Source: Brachycybe producta (lineage: Eukaryota > Arthropoda > Diplopoda > Playtdesmida > Andrognathidae). From it: a stretch of DNA of 64,000 bases. Shown piece after piece: positions 44,556 to 59,500 of this stretch; the first letter of the stretch is position 1; every line of letters starts with the position of its first letter. The translations under genes and the position numbers were made by a program. The DNA lies in contig JAUPFP010000001.1 of NCBI GenBank assembly GCA_036925085.1, positions 19,617,229 to 19,681,228 on the forward strand, written 5' to 3'. The notes beneath the pieces are model-generated. The model was not told the origin of the DNA. It did not search any database and saw only the letters and a list, made by a program, of their open reading frames with translations.

Positions 44556-47500
44556 TTTAATGAAAATAATCCAGCTTAACATCTAATAAATCTCTTTGAT
44601 GTTCTCGTTACATCTAACCCAAATTACGTTCTCGTGATTGCATCCAAAGTCATACATTTACAAACGCAGCCCGTTACGGGACATTCGATGTGTTCCCTAA
44701 CAACAAGAAACGTTCAAATTCAATTTGACATTCTTTCGTTGCCGTGTTTGCAAAACAAAACAAAAAATAGGAATAACTCAAAAGTTGACATACTTAAACC
44801 AGGCCGCAATGTGGTTTGCGTGGCCACCGTGACGACACGATTGACACCAAGTAAACCAAGAAGAAAAACTACTTAGTTTATGACCACGAATATCCTCTGA
44901 AATGAAAACAGAAGTTAATTCTAGCTTCACAGAGTGATTGTAACTTCGGTTTAACTTTAGGACGTTCACAGACGAGCGACTTTATTAGTCAAGTTGGACG
45001 GCAAAAAGTGGTCGACGTGTGGCCAAAATCGAACATTCGAATTTGATCTATACGACCAGTTTTTGCAGTTCCCTCAACTACAATGAAACCACTTCCAAAC
45101 TGCTGGCAGTCGATTTGAGTGGTCAGTTTTGGCCACGTGCAGATCACTTATTGCAGTCAATCTCGACCACAAAACGTCGCTCGTTTGTATTCAAGTATTT
45201 AACGGCCCGAATTCAAGAAGGAACCTTGGCAAGTGAACTTCAACTTAGGATGTTTTATAAACCATTTAAGTTTTCGAATTCTGATTAATCTGTGATTCTG
45301 AAAAGCAATACTAAGAAGAAATCTAAAGTGTGTTAAAAACTAGAAGGGTAGCTCAATCACTTAATTGTATTTTCAAGTTGATATCTTTCAAAATAAACAA
45401 ATTATTGACAAAAATTTTTAAAAATATATCGTTAGTTGGGTCATTTTTATACTCGAGATAAAAAATTTACTTTGAACAATATAAATACGAAAATACGTTT
45501 AAGTGATTGAGCTACCCTTCTAGTTTCTAAAACACTTTCAAGTTTATCTTTAAGAAACTGGAAGGGTAGCCCCCAATCACTTAAAGAGTATTTTCATGTT
45601 GATATCTTTCAAAATAAGCTTTTTACAGACAAAAATTTAACAAAAAAAAATATATCGTCTGCTTAAAATTCAGCTACTTTTCTAGTTTCTAAACAGTTTC
45701 AAGTTTCTCTTAAACTTTCCCCTTAAAGACATAAAATACTAGAGTTTGCAGGACGTTTACATTCTCAAACCAACTAAGAATAAAGGAAATTTGTGTGCTG
45801 TTATTTTTTAAAATTAACTTTTTATGTCAATTTGAAAAATACCTAATTTCACGTTTATTTTCAGATTTTCTTCGACCTGTATGGTTGGAACACACATGAC
45901 CACTTTTTGTCCACTTTTCAACGGCAAAATAAGGTCGAAAGTGGTTGGCCTGTGGTTGCAATGTATTTTCTATGGAAAGACTCAAAGCGGTCGGTTTTTG
46001 GCGACAGTTTTGCAGTCAAAAAGTGGCCTGTGTGCCAAGGGTCGTAGACCAACTTCAAACGGAGAAAACAATTTAAAAGTACCACAAAAACTATTATCTA
46101 AATACGTGATTCATTTACTCTTCTAGTTTTTAAAATACTTTCAATTTCTTCTGACACAATTTTATTCCACTATTCTTATTGATTTGCATATTTTGCAATG
46201 TTTCCTTGCAAAAACTCAAACTAAATCAATAGACTTAAAAACAAAACAAAAAACACCTAGTTTCTCGTCGACAGATTTGATGGACAACGTTCCCGACGGA
46301 GTTCCCATATGAATAAGACAAAGGGCGCATCTCGGAAGTGGTTTTCGACAACCGGGACAACACGTCACCTTTACGAGAAAGAAAAAACAGATCATTCACA
46401 AGATAATCGTTTTAACATAAATAACAATCGAAATATCTGTTTGCTTTTGATTTGTTTGAAGTGCCTCCGAGTTTGCTGAACTGTTTTCCTCTTCCCATCG
46501 CATGCATCAACGATGAAATGGATTTGCCGCAATAGTTGCAGCTTATGAAGACTTGTTGAGGAGGTTTCCACGTTGTGTCAGCTCTTCGCCAATTTACGTC
46601 AAATTGAGCTCTGTTTTGATAAGTTTTTTTTTAAACAGAAAATTGAATGATATCGTTAAGATTGGATCCAGACGTAAAAAAAGATCAACGAGATGAACAC
46701 TTTGCGAAAAATGAGAACGGTATTCTGAACATTTCTCTTAAATTTTTTTTATTAAATAATGCTATAAAAAGTTCATTTTGAAACTTATCATGAAAGTTTC
46801 CAGCAAATATTAAATTTATTCTTGCCCATAAAAGATTATTTTGAAAAATGTCTAGTAAATTTTCATTTTTTTTCTTAAATTATTCTATAACAAGCTTATT
46901 TTGAAAGATATCATTATGAAAATACTTTCAAGATGACATTCTCCTACTTATTCAAGTTTCTAGCAAAAGTTTCAGTTTCTATAAAAAGTTTAATATGAAA
47001 GATTTATAGTAATTTGTCTTTAAATTTCAACTACTTTTATAGTCAAATTTTAAAAAAATTACTATAAATTAGGTTCTAAATAAGGTTATTTTGAAAGATA
47101 CCATTATAAAAATTATTTTGCTTCTCTAAAAACGTTTACGTCCACAAATTTAAATCTTTCTAAGTAAAATAAGTGACGTGCCACCGCAAACTTCCTAAAA
47201 CTGAAATCGATATTCTAAATACCTTTGGTGCCACAACTGCCAGTTATCCAACAAATCCCGATAACTGCAATGAAATAAAACCGTCAGAACAAAAGTCAAA
47301 GATTGGCACGAGCGTAAGTCTCGAACGAAACCTATCGATCCACTGTTTAACCCTTGGATCGGAACCTATTTCGCATGGTAACATTTGAACGATAATGAGG
47401 CTAGCAGTTTGAATGTCTCCGGTGATGTCGACATAACGCTGCAACAGTTCGACACCTTCGAGGCCCAAACCTTAAAAACCAAACACAGCTTTATCAAATC

Positions 47501-50500
47501 TTAAAAACAGCAAAAAAACTTCACATCGGCCATTTTTAAATGGCCATTAAAATGTGATTTTACAGATTACATGATAAACTACATTTACACTTCTAGTTTT
47601 TAAATTTTCAAGTTTTTTTACAACTTGCTTACTCAGGGCAAAGTTAAGCTTAAACAAATCTAGACTTCAAAACTCTCCCATAGACTTAGGCTTACGCTTA
47701 AAGATGTTGTAAAAATCAAAACCACAAGATCAAGACATTTTAAGGTTAAAATTGATTTAAATTTTCAAGTACCCGTGAGGAGCAATCCTTCCAAGTTGCC
47801 GCACTCAATCATTTGCTTCGTAAGTTTGTCTAAATAATCGGAAAGTTTGTTATCCGGTAGAAATATGCAAGCGAAAGCGACTCGATCTTGAAGCGTCACT
47901 CCGTGTTCGTTCTGAAATAAATATTTAATCAAACAACAACAAGAACTGCAAATAAAGCACGAACATACAAGAACATCGTCGTAACCATCGTTGTCACACG
48001 TCAGAAATGCAAACATTGCTTTAAGATATGGATCCTGTAGTTGTGGACGTAACTGGTCGCACATCTCTCGCCAAAGCGACGATTTCTCGTCCGAATAACC
48101 GGATAACGCCATAGCAACGACATTCAAAGTCGTGTCACCTTCCGCTTAAAAACAAGAAGAAATCTGTGATTTTATCATATGATTTCCATAAAATTTCGTA
48201 TATCATTAAATAGGCAAACTGTTGGCTAGGATTGTAAATAAAAATGATTGAATGCAAACGAATAAATAAAACAGATATTTTGTTGCATTAGTTCGAATAA
48301 GAAGAATTACGGCTTGTAATGCGTCAGAATGTCAAGAAAATGCTGAATTTCAATGTATTTTTAAAGCTGCTTGAAAGTTATTTAGAAACTAGACGTCTAA
48401 CTTTAACAAATAAGGGTAACTTTTAAGATTCTTGTGAGTGACATAGCAAGTTGGACTCATCACTTTACTTAAACATAGGAGGCAAGCACATGGTTAGCGA
48501 TTGCTTGGTTGCGTGTGCGACGTTCTATCGGCCGTTTTCTTCAATCAAAATAAGGGTATTTTAATTTAGCAAAAAGGTATTTTTAAGTTAATCGAATACA
48601 TGATATGCGAAATCTCTTCTGATCGATGAAATTCGATTTTGAAAACTGCACTCAATACTATAATGTTATGGCAAGGTCAAGACACGATTTGGATTTCTCA
48701 ATCACCAGAAATAAAATCATTGATTTTAAAATAATGGTTGACTTGCATACTAATTTACATACAAAACCATTACAAAGTGTTTAAAATTAATAATAACTTT
48801 ATTTTCGTTAAATTGCAAATTTAAATTATGTCAAGACCTTACCGTAACAATATGGGTATCAGTTTACAAAATCAATTTTCCCCGACCACAACAAATTCCG
48901 TGTATCGTAGAATGAATCAATATGTAATACTCCTCTTAAAATGTTAATGCCTTTTTTTGAATACGGTCAAGCTCATTGAGGCCTGTGCAAGCTATCGCTG
49001 ATCATGCACCTACTTCCTCTGTTGGTGAGTCTAGCTTGCTGTACGAACAAACCTCTTAATATTATTTTTGTTACCTGATTAGCATATCGTCGTTTAAGAA
49101 GTGATACCACGTTCCGTAACAAACAAAATATAAATTTTGCAAGATTAACAAAAAAGTTATAATGCAAATTTAAGGGTTTTGTTACACATTTTTCTTTTTG
49201 CTAATAAAATTATTTGGACGTTTTTTTTTAGCCATAATTAATATGATTAAGTTACGAACACAACATAACAATTTTTTTTCTCTCTAAATATTCACAAAAT
49301 CACATTAAATAGATTTGAACACAGTCTACCAGATGTCTCTACCAGTCAATATCTTTTAAAATAAATTTTTGTTTACTTTACGACATTTTCCGAACGATGC
49401 ACTTATTTTTTCTGATTTTTTTTTATGCGAAAACCTCAAAAGCACCCAAAATGCCAGTTACATGGTATCACTTATTAAATGACATTATACAGTGGCTACT
49501 TACGAAGTGTGTTCGAGCTCATTTTTATATAAATTATTAACAACGAAATATGTTTTCGAGAACATACTTTGCAGAGCGCCATTCTTTAGAATCTGAATCG
49601 CTTTTACGATCCGAGTATTAAACACCGCAATCGCCGCAGCCCGATGAAAACAACCTTCCCCTTCCAATCTAAAAGATAACATAAATATTGAATATAATAT
49701 CCATAAAAAAATATTTAAATTCGTTATATACAGTTTGCCACAGAACCAGCACCTCACTTTATTATCAAAGTATAAATATATTCAAGATATTATACGTAAC
49801 TAGACCAATGTGACTCTCAATAAGGGTTTTGTGAGCCAGTGTCCGGGGTTCCACGAGCATTTGCAAAAATAGTATTAAATGGAAATAGGCAATACATACT
49901 CTTTGTAATATTTCATGCAAAAGTATGAGCTAATTATTATACATTAAACCTACTGCTTTTTATTTTGTAATTTACCCCTGTCGAGATTTTACGAAATATT
50001 TCAAAGGTTCCTCCAAAGAAAATAGGTTCGGAATCACTGTACTATACTGTACTTTTAAAATTACACTTGACTTGTATTTTAAAAAAAATATACACTGTGA
50101 ACGGGAAAAAAACGAACCTCTATAAATACTACAATAACATATGAAAATTATTTATTATTTATTAATATTATTTATTTCGTTATTTCTTGCAGTACGCGGT
50201 CTACCGCTGCCCGCTTGACGCCTGCACGAACCAGTTCTATCAATCTTATGCAGAAAGTAATTGTGATTTTGACGTCAAAATTGTATTACTATTCGGTCTT
50301 CCTCACTGAACGCCATTTTGTAAAGGGTGTTTTGGTAAAAATGACGTCACTCTGCTTTTAAAATTTTAACTGGTATAGCGCATAACTATAAAAATAGTTA
50401 ATATTGTAATTGGAATTAAAATAGTTTTGCTTTCAATAACATTTTTTTAATATTAGTGTTCATTTTTCAACCTATTATAGAGGTTCGTTTTTTTTTCCGT

Positions 50501-53500
50501 TCACAGTGTATATATATAGCTTTTCTTTTAAATAGCTTCATTTTGTATATTTTGACACTACATAGTAGCGAACCTCAAATTTCTAAAAATTTGTTTGCAA
50601 GTTGAATTTATTTTTGTCCCCGTCCCCGTAAAGTTCATAAATACTGTTTGTAAGTTGGGATTCACCATTATTTTCTTAAAAACTACCTCAAGTTTCAAAT
50701 GAGTTGTATTATTATTGCCTGAGATGTTAGGCCTATACTGTAAACTAAGCATGTCAAACTCGCGTCCCACATGCAGCCCACAACGAATACTTTTGCTGCC
50801 CCAGCCCATAAATTTTACCGTTGTCCTCGTTCTTTTTACACACTTTTATTTAACTTCATAATTTGTTTGTTGAAAAAATCTCACATTGCAAGAGAGTGAA
50901 CCGACGACTAACATTACCAGGGGCTGAGACACTAACCACAACGATAACAATACAATTTTTTTTTAGACTTTTTTTTTTTATAAAAGCGAGGATCACAAAA
51001 AACATGTTTTTTTTTAATTTTCTTGTTTATACTGCACTTTTCAAAATAAACCTACGTTTCTATAAAAATTGAAGTTTTTTTTTTTTTTTTTGCGGCCCGC
51101 ATAAACTTAGACCTTGTTTATTTGGCCCGTGTTAGACTTTGAGTTTGACATGCTTGCTGTAAGCAATAAGACTCTATCCCTTCAGTCTACTATGATAATA
51201 AAACTTGGGCATTTGTGTCCTGAAACATACTGCATACAATTAATCAATGAAGATTTCACCTATCCAAAAGGGATGTGATGTTCGTACCATCCTTATCGAA
51301 ACCCCACGAACAAAGTAACAATGCTTTATCCCTACAAACAAAAAATATGTTGTTAAGAGATATTTTATGCCAAATTACAAATAAAATTGTCAACACTATG
51401 AGGTTCCGGTGACAACCTTAACGAAAAACTTGAAATATTTCAGAAACTAGAAGAGTAAATGAATCATTAAATCATCGGTTTAAGTAGTGATACCACTTAA
51501 GTGAAATTTTTGGCGTTTTTGATGTTTTCGCATAAAAAAAAACATGAAAAAATAAAAAAAATCTATCTGAAAAATTCAAATTCAAGCTTCCAGTTTCTAC
51601 AACACATTCAATTTCTTCTAAAAAGCATCTTCTGAACGTCATAATATCAACATTTTTATTCCATTGATTTTCTATCATCGGCATATCAAGCAATTACGAC
51701 AGGACTCGTTTTTAACCTGTCCACACTTTTATAGACTTTCACAGCAGCCGTGCCGGGATATCCAACCCAAGATTGCAATATCGGTTCGCTACGTGTCGTC
51801 GTTCCAGCACTCGTATTACCGTCGCCTCGTATCAGAGAATGGATACTGACGTTGTTCGGAAAACCTTTACTGGATGGAATCCGTACTTTTCCCTCTTCTC
51901 GCAAGTTTTTAATCAGTTTGAAAAATTAAGACTATAAACGTTTTCTTAGTACAATTGGTTTTACGAATCACAAAAGTTTTACTCGAGAAAAGTATATAAA
52001 CTTGTGTCTGTTGAATTAAATTTTTAAATGAATTTTTAAATTTAAATTTCATAAAGAAATTGAATGAAAAATACGAGTTTGTTTTTGAATTTCAATCAAA
52101 CATTCACCGGAAACCGGTTTCTAGCAGCTACAGTTTACATACAACTTTCAGAAAATTTTTAAAATGCATCACGATATCTCCGAGAACGACGCCTTGCTAT
52201 AACATATGGTTAAACTCTGTTAAGAGAATCCGCAAGCACCACAGACATCAATAGGGCGCTATATGGACCAAAATAACTATGGGGCGATATAGGGGCGCGA
52301 ACACTGTTAAAACTAGAGGTGGGACGACCCCTCCCGAATCTCTCGATTCCTTCATATAAGAATCCTATATTATTCATTAAGAAGATACACAATAAATGAA
52401 ATAATATTAAAATTTAAATTATTAATAATCAAAAAATTTAGTGTGGCACTCAGGGTCGCCACACGGTGATATTGATGATCCGGGTACAACACCGAAATTG
52501 CAACTATCGCCGGTTTTGTTGTTAGTGAACGCTTTTATTGGACGTCAATGGAGTTAAAACTAATTTTACCAAATTTTTTAACAGTTTTTTTAGGCGAGGA
52601 TTCGAAAGATTCGAAAGACGAAAAAAGCGTGAGGATTCGAGGTTTTCGAATCTCGAAAAAATGTTTGAAAAAAATATTTCTAACGACGGAGAAGAGGAGA
52701 AACACGACTAGCAAATTCAAACTTTTTTTTTTGTTGGGTACTTATCTTTATTGCTAGGTGCCCACTGCCAACGGATAAAAATAAATCTACCAGAGAGGTG
52801 CAGTGAAGGGGTGGCTCGTTTCCGCATTTTCTCCTCTTGTGAGCGTTTTTTTGTATTAGTACAAAATACCAAAGTAAGTTATTCTTTAATTAACAATTAA
52901 CAACCTTTTATATTTTATAATTCGTTAGAAATATTTTTAAACAACATTCTTTCCTCCGCTCCGCCCCCCCCCGCCCCCGGACAACAGTTTTAATGATATC
53001 AGCGCTCCTATATCGCACCATTGACGCCCATGGCACTTGCGGATTCTCTTAAGAGACCGAGAGTTTTTCGTCGTAACAGTCTAGAGACGTTGTAATGGAC
53101 GTTACTCGCATGAAAATTCTTGTTAATTGGCACGATGTTTATGTTACGTTAATCGAGTTTGACAGCAAATGATCAAACTGTAGTTTCGTACACAGCGTCT
53201 TAAAATTTCATTTTACTCCTCCAATGATGACTCGGTTGAAAATGATTTGATTAACGATACCATTTTCAAGATCTCACAACAGAAAAGGATATAATTGAGC
53301 CACATCCAGAGGTTACGCAGTTGTTCTTCTTCTTTAACCAAATTGGCATTTTTTCCTAACTGTTGCATCTAACAGGCAAAAAATCAAGTCATCGTTAGGA
53401 ACCAAAAATGATTTGCTTTATTTAGAGAGACGTCAACGGTTCAGAACCCGTTCACCAATTACTGGAACTGATAGAACCGGCTTTCTAGTATAGATCGTAA

Positions 53501-56500
53501 TGATAAGAACTCGTTGTTAACCGAGTAGATTCGGTTCGTTTCTACTCTTCGCCACCTCTAACTAATGTGCTGCACAATAATGCGCATCTGTGCATAGCTT
53601 ACTGTGCAAATCTGCTAATGCATATTGGAAACCTGTTTGAACTGGTTCGTTAAGATCGCCAAATTGATCAGAACCGGCTTCCAAAAAATCGTTAACCGAG
53701 CAGATTCGGTTCGGTTCTACCCTTTGCCACCTCTAACTAATGTGCTGCGCAAATATACATATTGGGAACCGGTTCGTCAAGATCAATGAAATAATCAAAA
53801 CCGGTTTCCAAAAAAAAATCGCAAACCGCAAACCGATTAAACCAGTTCCGAACCAAGTAGAAACGGTTTGGTTCTAACCGTTGCCACCTCTACTTATTTG
53901 TAGCTTGTTCATACTTCCATTCCATAGCCATCGATTGCACGCCTATGCATCTTTACGGAAATATCGTTCAAGAGATCGTAAACTTCATCTGTTTTATCTA
54001 TAATCTGGAGAAATTTTTTTCCTTGCGACCAAATCAAATTAGAGGTCGGTGACCAATTCTGTTAAAACGAAAGGCGATCAAAATTCAAATTAAAATGGTA
54101 CGAGAAAACGCTATTCAAATGAACAAAATCTACAAAAACAAGTACGGAACCCAACCTAAACATCTTTCAAACAAAACTCAAAGAATGTTTTTGAAACCAG
54201 ATGAACAAATTAATGAACTGAGCGCGTTTTTTACGACAACATGTTTAAAATCAAGTGTTTTATAAGTTTTGAAACGTTGAAAATGAAAATCAGATTAATT
54301 TAAAAATGACAAAAAAGTAACAATACTTTTCATTTATTCATCTAGTTTCAAAAACACTTTTAATTTCATTTAAACAATGTTTCAAGTAAGCCTACTTGTA
54401 AGCGTACTAGTAGTGTACTTGTTTCGATACTCGCAACTTGAAACATTGTTTTCCTGATTTGTAAACAGAACACGGCATGTAAGTGTTATCTGTTATTTGC
54501 AAAATTCCCCTGGCCACGAGTTAAAGGAGCGCATTTACTGGTACAAGTATGTAAGTTTTTCAAAGCATTTTTTAAACAAAACTCATTGTCTTTTCGAAAC
54601 TTGATGAATAAATTAATCGAAGAAACTGTTTTATGTGACGATCTTTTTGGTAATAATCCTTTTATGACAGTTTTAAAACGCCGATTTTTGGTTTTTGCTG
54701 TTATCGGAGTTTTAAAACTGCTATTAAATAATCATTACCGAACAGATCGTCAGAAAAAAAGGGTTCCCTCGCTTAATTTATTCATCAAGTTTTGAAAAGA
54801 CAATGCGTTTTTGTGTTAAAAATGTTTTTAAAAACCTACCATACTTTTGTACCGGTAAATTCGCTCCTTGAACTTAGTGGCATCACTTGTAATTAATTCT
54901 AATAAATATCTATTGGTAACAATTTAATGGCTACTTAGAAAACGAGAAAGAAGAGATGATTACCAATGTTATCCGTTCGCAAAGAACGTGACAAAGAATG
55001 TTTCCCGAAGGCAAAACCGTTAGAATATGATTTTCATTGTTTGGATGCCAACAAAAAGAACTCATCGGTAGTTGATCTTTCACTGCAAAACAGATAACAG
55101 ATAAAAACGCTGACGAGAAATTCTTTTGTGCCAGGGCACACGGACTACTTTTCGATTGCAAACTGAAGTTCAGTTGTTGACAAACCCGACCACTTGGTGT
55201 ACAGACATGCAGACTCAAAATATTCGGTTTTGGCGACAACCTGACTTTATTTTGCAGCCGAACAGTGGTCTGTGTCTAGATTGAGAGAAGAAAGTTGTAG
55301 GACAATAAAACAAAGGCCAAACAAACCAAAGAATAATTCAAAACAACTGAACGCATTTCGATTTATTGCGATGATCCACACATCGCTATCCCTTGACGGA
55401 GGGCATTCGTAAGTCCTCTTGAACCCTTTTTGTTTTTCGTATTAATCTTTCCCTTACTTCCCACTGTATATATGATGATGTTAATGGGCGTGACAGGCCA
55501 TTGCGGGGGGGGGGGGGGGGGTTATGAATAAAGACACCCCATTGGCCAGTGCCACAATTTTCGCCACGAAAACTGAAGGTTTTCCTTTCGTTTCTTCTTG
55601 TCGTCAAAAGAAGGATTGAGTTTTCTTTGTTCTGGTTCTCGTCTGCTCACCAGAGTTGTATGCGGTAACCGTGCGTAATTCTAATTCACCGAACCAGTTC
55701 TAGTCAAACTTAAGTATGAGTTATTTTGAGTTCGAGTGGAAGTAAAAATTATTTGCGCTTGAATAAATCGTGAGTTAATCTCCACTCAAGCAGAGAGGAT
55801 AATGGAGTCAATGAAGGCAATCCTCGACTGCCCCGTTTATCTTAAACCAACACTCGAGATCAACTGAGGTTACAACATCGAGTCAATAGCAAAGTGCAAT
55901 CGTAGGAATCATGTAGTATCGGTTCCCAGAGGCTTCGAGGTCTACCTCAATTCTGAGGACTTAGTAAGTTTTAAATGTGTCACACCGTGGCGTGCTGGCC
56001 TATTCCAGATGGCTACCGCCGCCAAGCCACATCTAAATAGTACTCTTTCGTCACATTAACAGTTTTCAGAAACAGAAAACTGCAGACACCAGACTCGCTT
56101 GTCAAAGTGACAGGAAGACCGAGACTGACAACTGAAGAACAGCTATTATTCAAATTCCCGGCTTTTATAGCGGGTGTCGCTATAAACCTTTTAATGAAGG
56201 GGACTGAGCAATTATACATACGTAAGACGTTGCGGTCAACAACTGTTGGTTCTATTTCATCGTGTCCATCTCCAGTATGTTGAAAATCGTACAATTTGAT
56301 TGTCGTATTTTCTTTGCCAAGTGACGCCAATAGATTTGTCCTACACAATTAAAAAAGAGGCCCTACTCGTTATCTATTTCGTAAAAAAATATTTGCTTAC
56401 GCTCGTTGCTTACCTTGTAGGCGACCATGCTATTTTTACAATTGGCCGAGAATCGGCTAACGTCACGATGTAATATCGCAATTGTTAAAGAAGCATAAAT

Positions 56501-59500
56501 TTAATTTTAATCTTAAGCCGGAGTCACAATAGTGAAAATTGATACACAAGTGTAGTGAAAGATGTGTAGAATATCACAAAGTTATATTTTTTTTCGTTCA
56601 AGAAAAAGTCATTTCAACCTATAAAAAGCAATCATTGATGGATAATTCTTACTACCAAAGATTCTACTCGGTTGTAATAAGAATTTTATATATTTTAAAA
56701 GAAAATAAAGCATGTTTGAGTCTCTGCACAATTCCTCTAATTTCAATACATTTTCATCAGAGTGGATGAAATTAAATCACATTCATTTAAATCACTGATT
56801 TAAATCAATTGATTTTTGTTCATTAAAATCAAGGTGATTTTTTAATTCTGAAATTTATTTTTCAGAGTTTTTTCTAAGTTTTTCTTTAAAAAGTGAATTT
56901 TTTTTATCGTTTAAGTCGTATGAAATGAATTTCTCATAATAATGCCTTGACAGGTGAATAAATAAACGGATTGAACACTTTCTTGTAAATGGATTATCAA
57001 TTTTTATAAGTGAATTGAGTATAATCATGATTTAAAAAAAATCATGATTTTTATCTGCCCTGATTTTCACCCTTGTTAACTAGGCGAAACAAAAAAAATC
57101 AACATTCTGTTGGAACATTATTCAAGCCGAGACTTAAATAGATGATGTCTCCGAACGGCTGAATAAGCTTGGGTGTGTTTGAGGCTATTTAATGTTGAAA
57201 ATAGTCATTTTCACATTTGAAGCGATTTTTTAATTCTGAAATTTATTTTTCAGAATTTTTCTTAAGTTTTTATTTGTTAAAGTGAATTTCTTTTGTCGTG
57301 TGAAATGAATTTCTTATAATAATGTCCTGACAGGTGAATTAATAAGTAGATTGAACACTTTCTCGTGAACGAATTATCAGTTTTTAGAAGTGAAATTCGA
57401 TTACATTTTTAAATAAATGAGAATTTTTTGAATTTTTTTTTTTTGAAAATAAATCATGATTTTTAGTCGCCTTGATTTTCACCCGAAAAAAATAAAATCG
57501 ACACTTTGTCAGAACCCTATTCAAGTCAAGACTTAAATTGATGATGTCTCCGAACTGCTGAATAAGCTTGGGTGTGTTTGAGGCTATTTAATGCAGAAAA
57601 TAGTCATTTTCATATTTGAAGCATGCATCTCCATAACGTTGTAAACGCCACCACATAAGGGTATAATACGTTTTTAATCGAAAATGGGTTGTAAACGCCA
57701 TACTTTTTGCAGGGGAATTTGCTTGTCACTAAAGTGCTGTTCCTATTAATATATTTTATCCCTTTACTGTAACTGATTTAGTAGAAATTTTTTTTATCTG
57801 CTGAAAAATTTAAATTTCAGCATTTACAAAGTTATGGAAATGCACGCTTCATTTAGCCTTCGTCACTTGCCTCCCTTATGAAACAATCCTGTGTGCAGAA
57901 CAAGTTGCACGGCACTGTGTACAACAATTTGGTGCATAATGTGACCCCGAGCTTTGCAGTTAAAAACTAAACATATAAGGATATCGGTTTCTCGAAAGAT
58001 CTCGTGTCCCAGATTACAACCTGATTCTATTTCATAAAAAAATACAAAAACATATTTGCGAGCTTTAAGAGGCTACACATCCCAAAATACTTCGAAAAAA
58101 TCTATTGAGCTCTTAGACCCAATGTTAAAGAAGAAACGTTAGTTTTTAAAAATACACAGTCACGGCAATATGTTTATTTTTCAAAATATTTAAATTTGTC
58201 CAATAATAAGTTTTCAAAGTGCAATGTGCACCTTAAATATATGCTGATAGAGTGATAGAATGACAAAAATTTCGTCAGTGCGGATATATTTTTAAAAGTT
58301 ATTTCAAAATAGCGAATTTTTAACTCTTATGTTAAACTCCATTGAGTACGCGCTCGTAAGCAAAACCATCCATTAAAATGTTCGTAAAAATACGTACAAA
58401 TAATTTTAAAAAACGAGAAAAATATTAGCACGTGCGCCAATGTGTTAGCTTCACTGTGGTTTAATCGAAGTTTTTTAAAATTATTTTAGGCATTTTTATA
58501 AATGTTTTTTTTTTTGCTTACGAGCGCGTACTCAATTGAGTTTAACATAAGAGTTAGAAATTCGCGATTTTGAAATACTTTTTAAAAATAGAACCGCACT
58601 TACAAATTTGTTGACATTCTATCACTCGATCAGCATATATTTAAGGTGCACATTGCACTTTGAACCATCAAAATTGGACAACTTTAAATATTAAAAATAA
58701 ACATATTGCCGCGACTGTGTATTTTAAAAACTAACATTTTTTTCTTGAACAACGGGTTTATGGGCTCAATATAAACACGATGCTAGCGCTCTTTATGGAG
58801 ATTTTTCGAAGCATATTTTTCGATGTAGCCCCTTAAAAGTGTATCATGTGAATCTAGTTAAATGGTGAAAGTTGTTTTCAAAAAGAAGAGTCACCAAGAC
58901 ATTTTACCTCAAAGTATGAAGCGACACGATGACTATGAAACGGATCGACGATAACACCGTAAACAGCTTTCGTAATCGTCGTTAGAGGGTTGCAGGCCAT
59001 TTTTACTTAAACAGTAACATTAAATTTATTAGTCGAGTAATTAAGAATGCAAGCAGATCATTTATTTTGTCCCCAAAGCGCTAGATGGCGCCAGTAGCCC
59101 TCCCGTAGAAATGTACTAACACTCTTCAACTATATCTGACTCACCTTCCTTTTTTCACGTGGCAAACTTTTAATTGCATCATCGCTATTTCTACACGTGC
59201 TCTCTTCACTTATTTGCGTTCTGAATAAGTTTGTCACGTGCTGACAATAGGTTGCTCTGGACGCTTTTAGTACTAAAAGGCATTCGATTTCAACTAATTT
59301 GCGAGTGGAGTTTGCCACCTATGGAGGTTGGCGCCATCTACCTTGCGTTTACACAAGTTCTATGAAGCCCTCTTAAAATTAGGCAGCAATAACTCGGATT
59401 AAAACTTAAGTCTTACTTCTTATATCAAACAGCTTTAGATTTTTGTTATTTATTCCGCCAATCAGAGTTTTCGGCTGATGTGAGAACCAATGAATCGACG

